From NCBI GenBank assembly GCA_023249895.1, contig JAHFBS010000064.1, positions 1 through 5,764 on the forward strand: a stretch of DNA of 5,764 nucleotides, given 5' to 3'. A program made the position numbers and the translations under genes. Below the pieces are notes generated by a model. The model was given only the letters and a program-made list of their open reading frames with translations, was not told the origin of the DNA and did not search any database. This stretch comes from a bacterium. Lineage in GTDB: Bacteria > Babelota > Babeliae > Babelales > RVW-14. How positions within the stretch are numbered: position 1 is the first letter of the stretch; each line of letters opens with the position of its first letter. Shown in pieces: positions 4,813 through 5,764 of the stretch.

Positions 4813-5764
4813 CTACTCAGCTTTCACCTTGGCAAAGCATTGTACCGTATCGCCCTCTTGCCACTCATTGAATCCTTCGGTTGTAAATCCACACTCAAAA
4901 CCGGCGTGAATTTCTTTAACCGCTTTACGTTCACGTTGCAAGGTTGCAACAACGCCTTCACCAAGTTGCTTACCTGCGCGTACACAGACAACTTTGTTGC
5001 CGCGAGCAAGAACGCCATCGCGCATATAGCAACCAGCAATAATGCCAACGCCTTTAATATCAAACACTTTTCTGACAACAGCTTCGCCAACTTTATTCCA
5101 CGTCATTACTACTTCTTTTTTGGATTCAAGAAGCTTTTGAAGATAATCAATTAATTCGTAAATGATGTAGAACGTTTGAACTTCAACATTACGCTCTTTG
5201 GCTAAGCTTTGAGCATTTTTTTCGGCACGGACATGAAGCCCAAGAATAACTGAATGAGTATCAGCAGCAAGATCAATATCACCTTCAGAGATATCACCAA
5301 TAGTCGACAAAACAACATGCAACGGACATTTAATATCTTTGTTTTGCTTAATGACCTTATCAAGCGATCCCATAATAGCTTCTTTTGATCCACGGGTATC
5401 AGTTTTGATAATTAAATTAATAGACTTAGATTCGTCTTTGGCCGCAACAAATTGACCAACTGGTTGAACAGCAAATGAGCTTGCTGATTGTTCGCTGGCG
5501 CGATGAAATTTTGCCTTGGTGTATTCTTGCTGTGAAACGACGTTCAACCAATCAGCCATACCCGTAAAGGTATCAAAACCAACTACTTGAACCGGCGTTG
5601 AAGGCAATGCCTGAACCACGCGTTGGCCGGAGCTATTTACCAAAATGCGCACCTTACCGGTTGCTGACCCGCAAGTAAAAAAGTCACCCTGCTTGAGAAT
5701 TCCTTCTTTACAAATAACCGTAGCAACAGGGCCAAAACCTTTTTCAATATGTGATTCAATAACA
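4813..5764 (-). CDS. infB: Translation initiation factor IF-2, C-terminal part (N-terminus and G domain beyond window)
   Basis: IF-2 is the GTPase that brings initiator fMet-tRNA to the 30S subunit and promotes subunit joining in the cytoplasm. The frame is open from the right edge to a TAG at 4815-4813, giving 316 residues. The GTP-binding domain lies upstream, outside the window. Visible (numbering from the first complete codon): the beta-barrel domain II with EKGFGPVATV, GILKQGD and the STPVQVVGF stretch (about 1-65); domain III with KTDTRGSKEAI, the LAADTHSVILGLHVRAE segment and YIIYELIDYL (about 117-209); and the tRNA-binding C2 domain with KVGEAVVRKVF, IIAGC, ATLQRERKAVKEI and FECGF (about 218-316). 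A start at the internal GTG at 5652 would cut domain II, so the true CDS continues right. In the C2 domain, the usual LKRxKDDVKEV motif reads LQRERKAVKEI, an unusual version. It is followed closely by lpxK on the same strand. Confidence 0.97.
   Translation of the reverse strand, partial: VIESHIEKGFGPVATVICKEGILKQGDFFTCGSATGKVRILVNSSGQRVVQALPSTPVQVVGFDTFTGMADWLNVVSQQEYTKAKFHRASEQSASSFAVQPVGQFVAAKDESKSINLIIKTDTRGSKEAIMGSLDKVIKQNKDIKCPLHVVLSTIGDISEGDIDLAADTHSVILGLHVRAEKNAQSLAKERNVEVQTFYIIYELIDYLQKLLESKKEVVMTWNKVGEAVVRKVFDIKGVGIIAGCYMRDGVLARGNKVVCVRAGKQLGEGVVATLQRERKAVKEIHAGFECGFTTEGFNEWQEGDTVQCFAKVKAE

Overview
The window looks like a piece of a diderm (Gram-negative, lipid A-making) bacterial chromosome. 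Two conserved housekeeping or envelope blocks flank a compact array of unusual exported ankyrin-repeat proteins. The flanking genes are clear family members: a polyprenyl-phosphate sugar-1-phosphate transferase on the left, and lpxK plus the 3' part of infB on the right. An A/T-rich array of small secreted ankyrin proteins, with signal peptides ending in Ser-Cys-Met or Ser-Ser-Met, suggests a host-associated or intracellular lineage. Dependentiae (TM6) or a similar endosymbiont-like phylum is my best guess, but this is inference and not proven by the sequence.

Layout. Positions 1-741 (minus strand) hold the N-terminal 247 residues of a WecA/TagO/MraY-superfamily membrane enzyme. Positions 742-840 form the only real intergenic gap; it is divergent and contains a perfect 6+6 bp palindrome at 763-779 and ribosome binding sites for both directions. 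Positions 841-3836 (plus strand) hold five consecutive genes, here called ankA to ankE for convenience only, at 841, 1365, 2058, 2585 and 3198. Junctions are -4, 0, +11 and +25 nt, so this is almost certainly one transcription unit. Positions 3754-4803 (minus strand) encode LpxK, whose 3' end overlaps the last ankyrin gene by 83 bp tail to tail. Positions 4813-5764 (minus strand) encode the C-terminal 316 residues of IF-2, 9 nt upstream of lpxK and probably co-transcribed with it.

How the genes may work together. The left enzyme would start assembly of an undecaprenyl-linked glycan (O-antigen or similar), and LpxK makes lipid IVA, so both flanks concern the envelope, except for IF-2. All five array products have a signal peptide followed by ankyrin repeats. 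In each, the last ankyrin repeat is split between its two helices by an extra 24 or about 34 residues carrying a Cys cluster (CxCC, CxC, CxC, CxxCC, or one Cys). That shared architecture is the most interesting thing in the window: it suggests a small family of exported, possibly disulfide- or metal-stabilised ankyrin proteins expanding by local duplication. Members 2 and 3 are recent tandem duplicates. No catalytic domain is visible in any of them and their function is unknown. No rRNA, tRNA, CRISPR array, transposase or convincing intrinsic terminator was seen.
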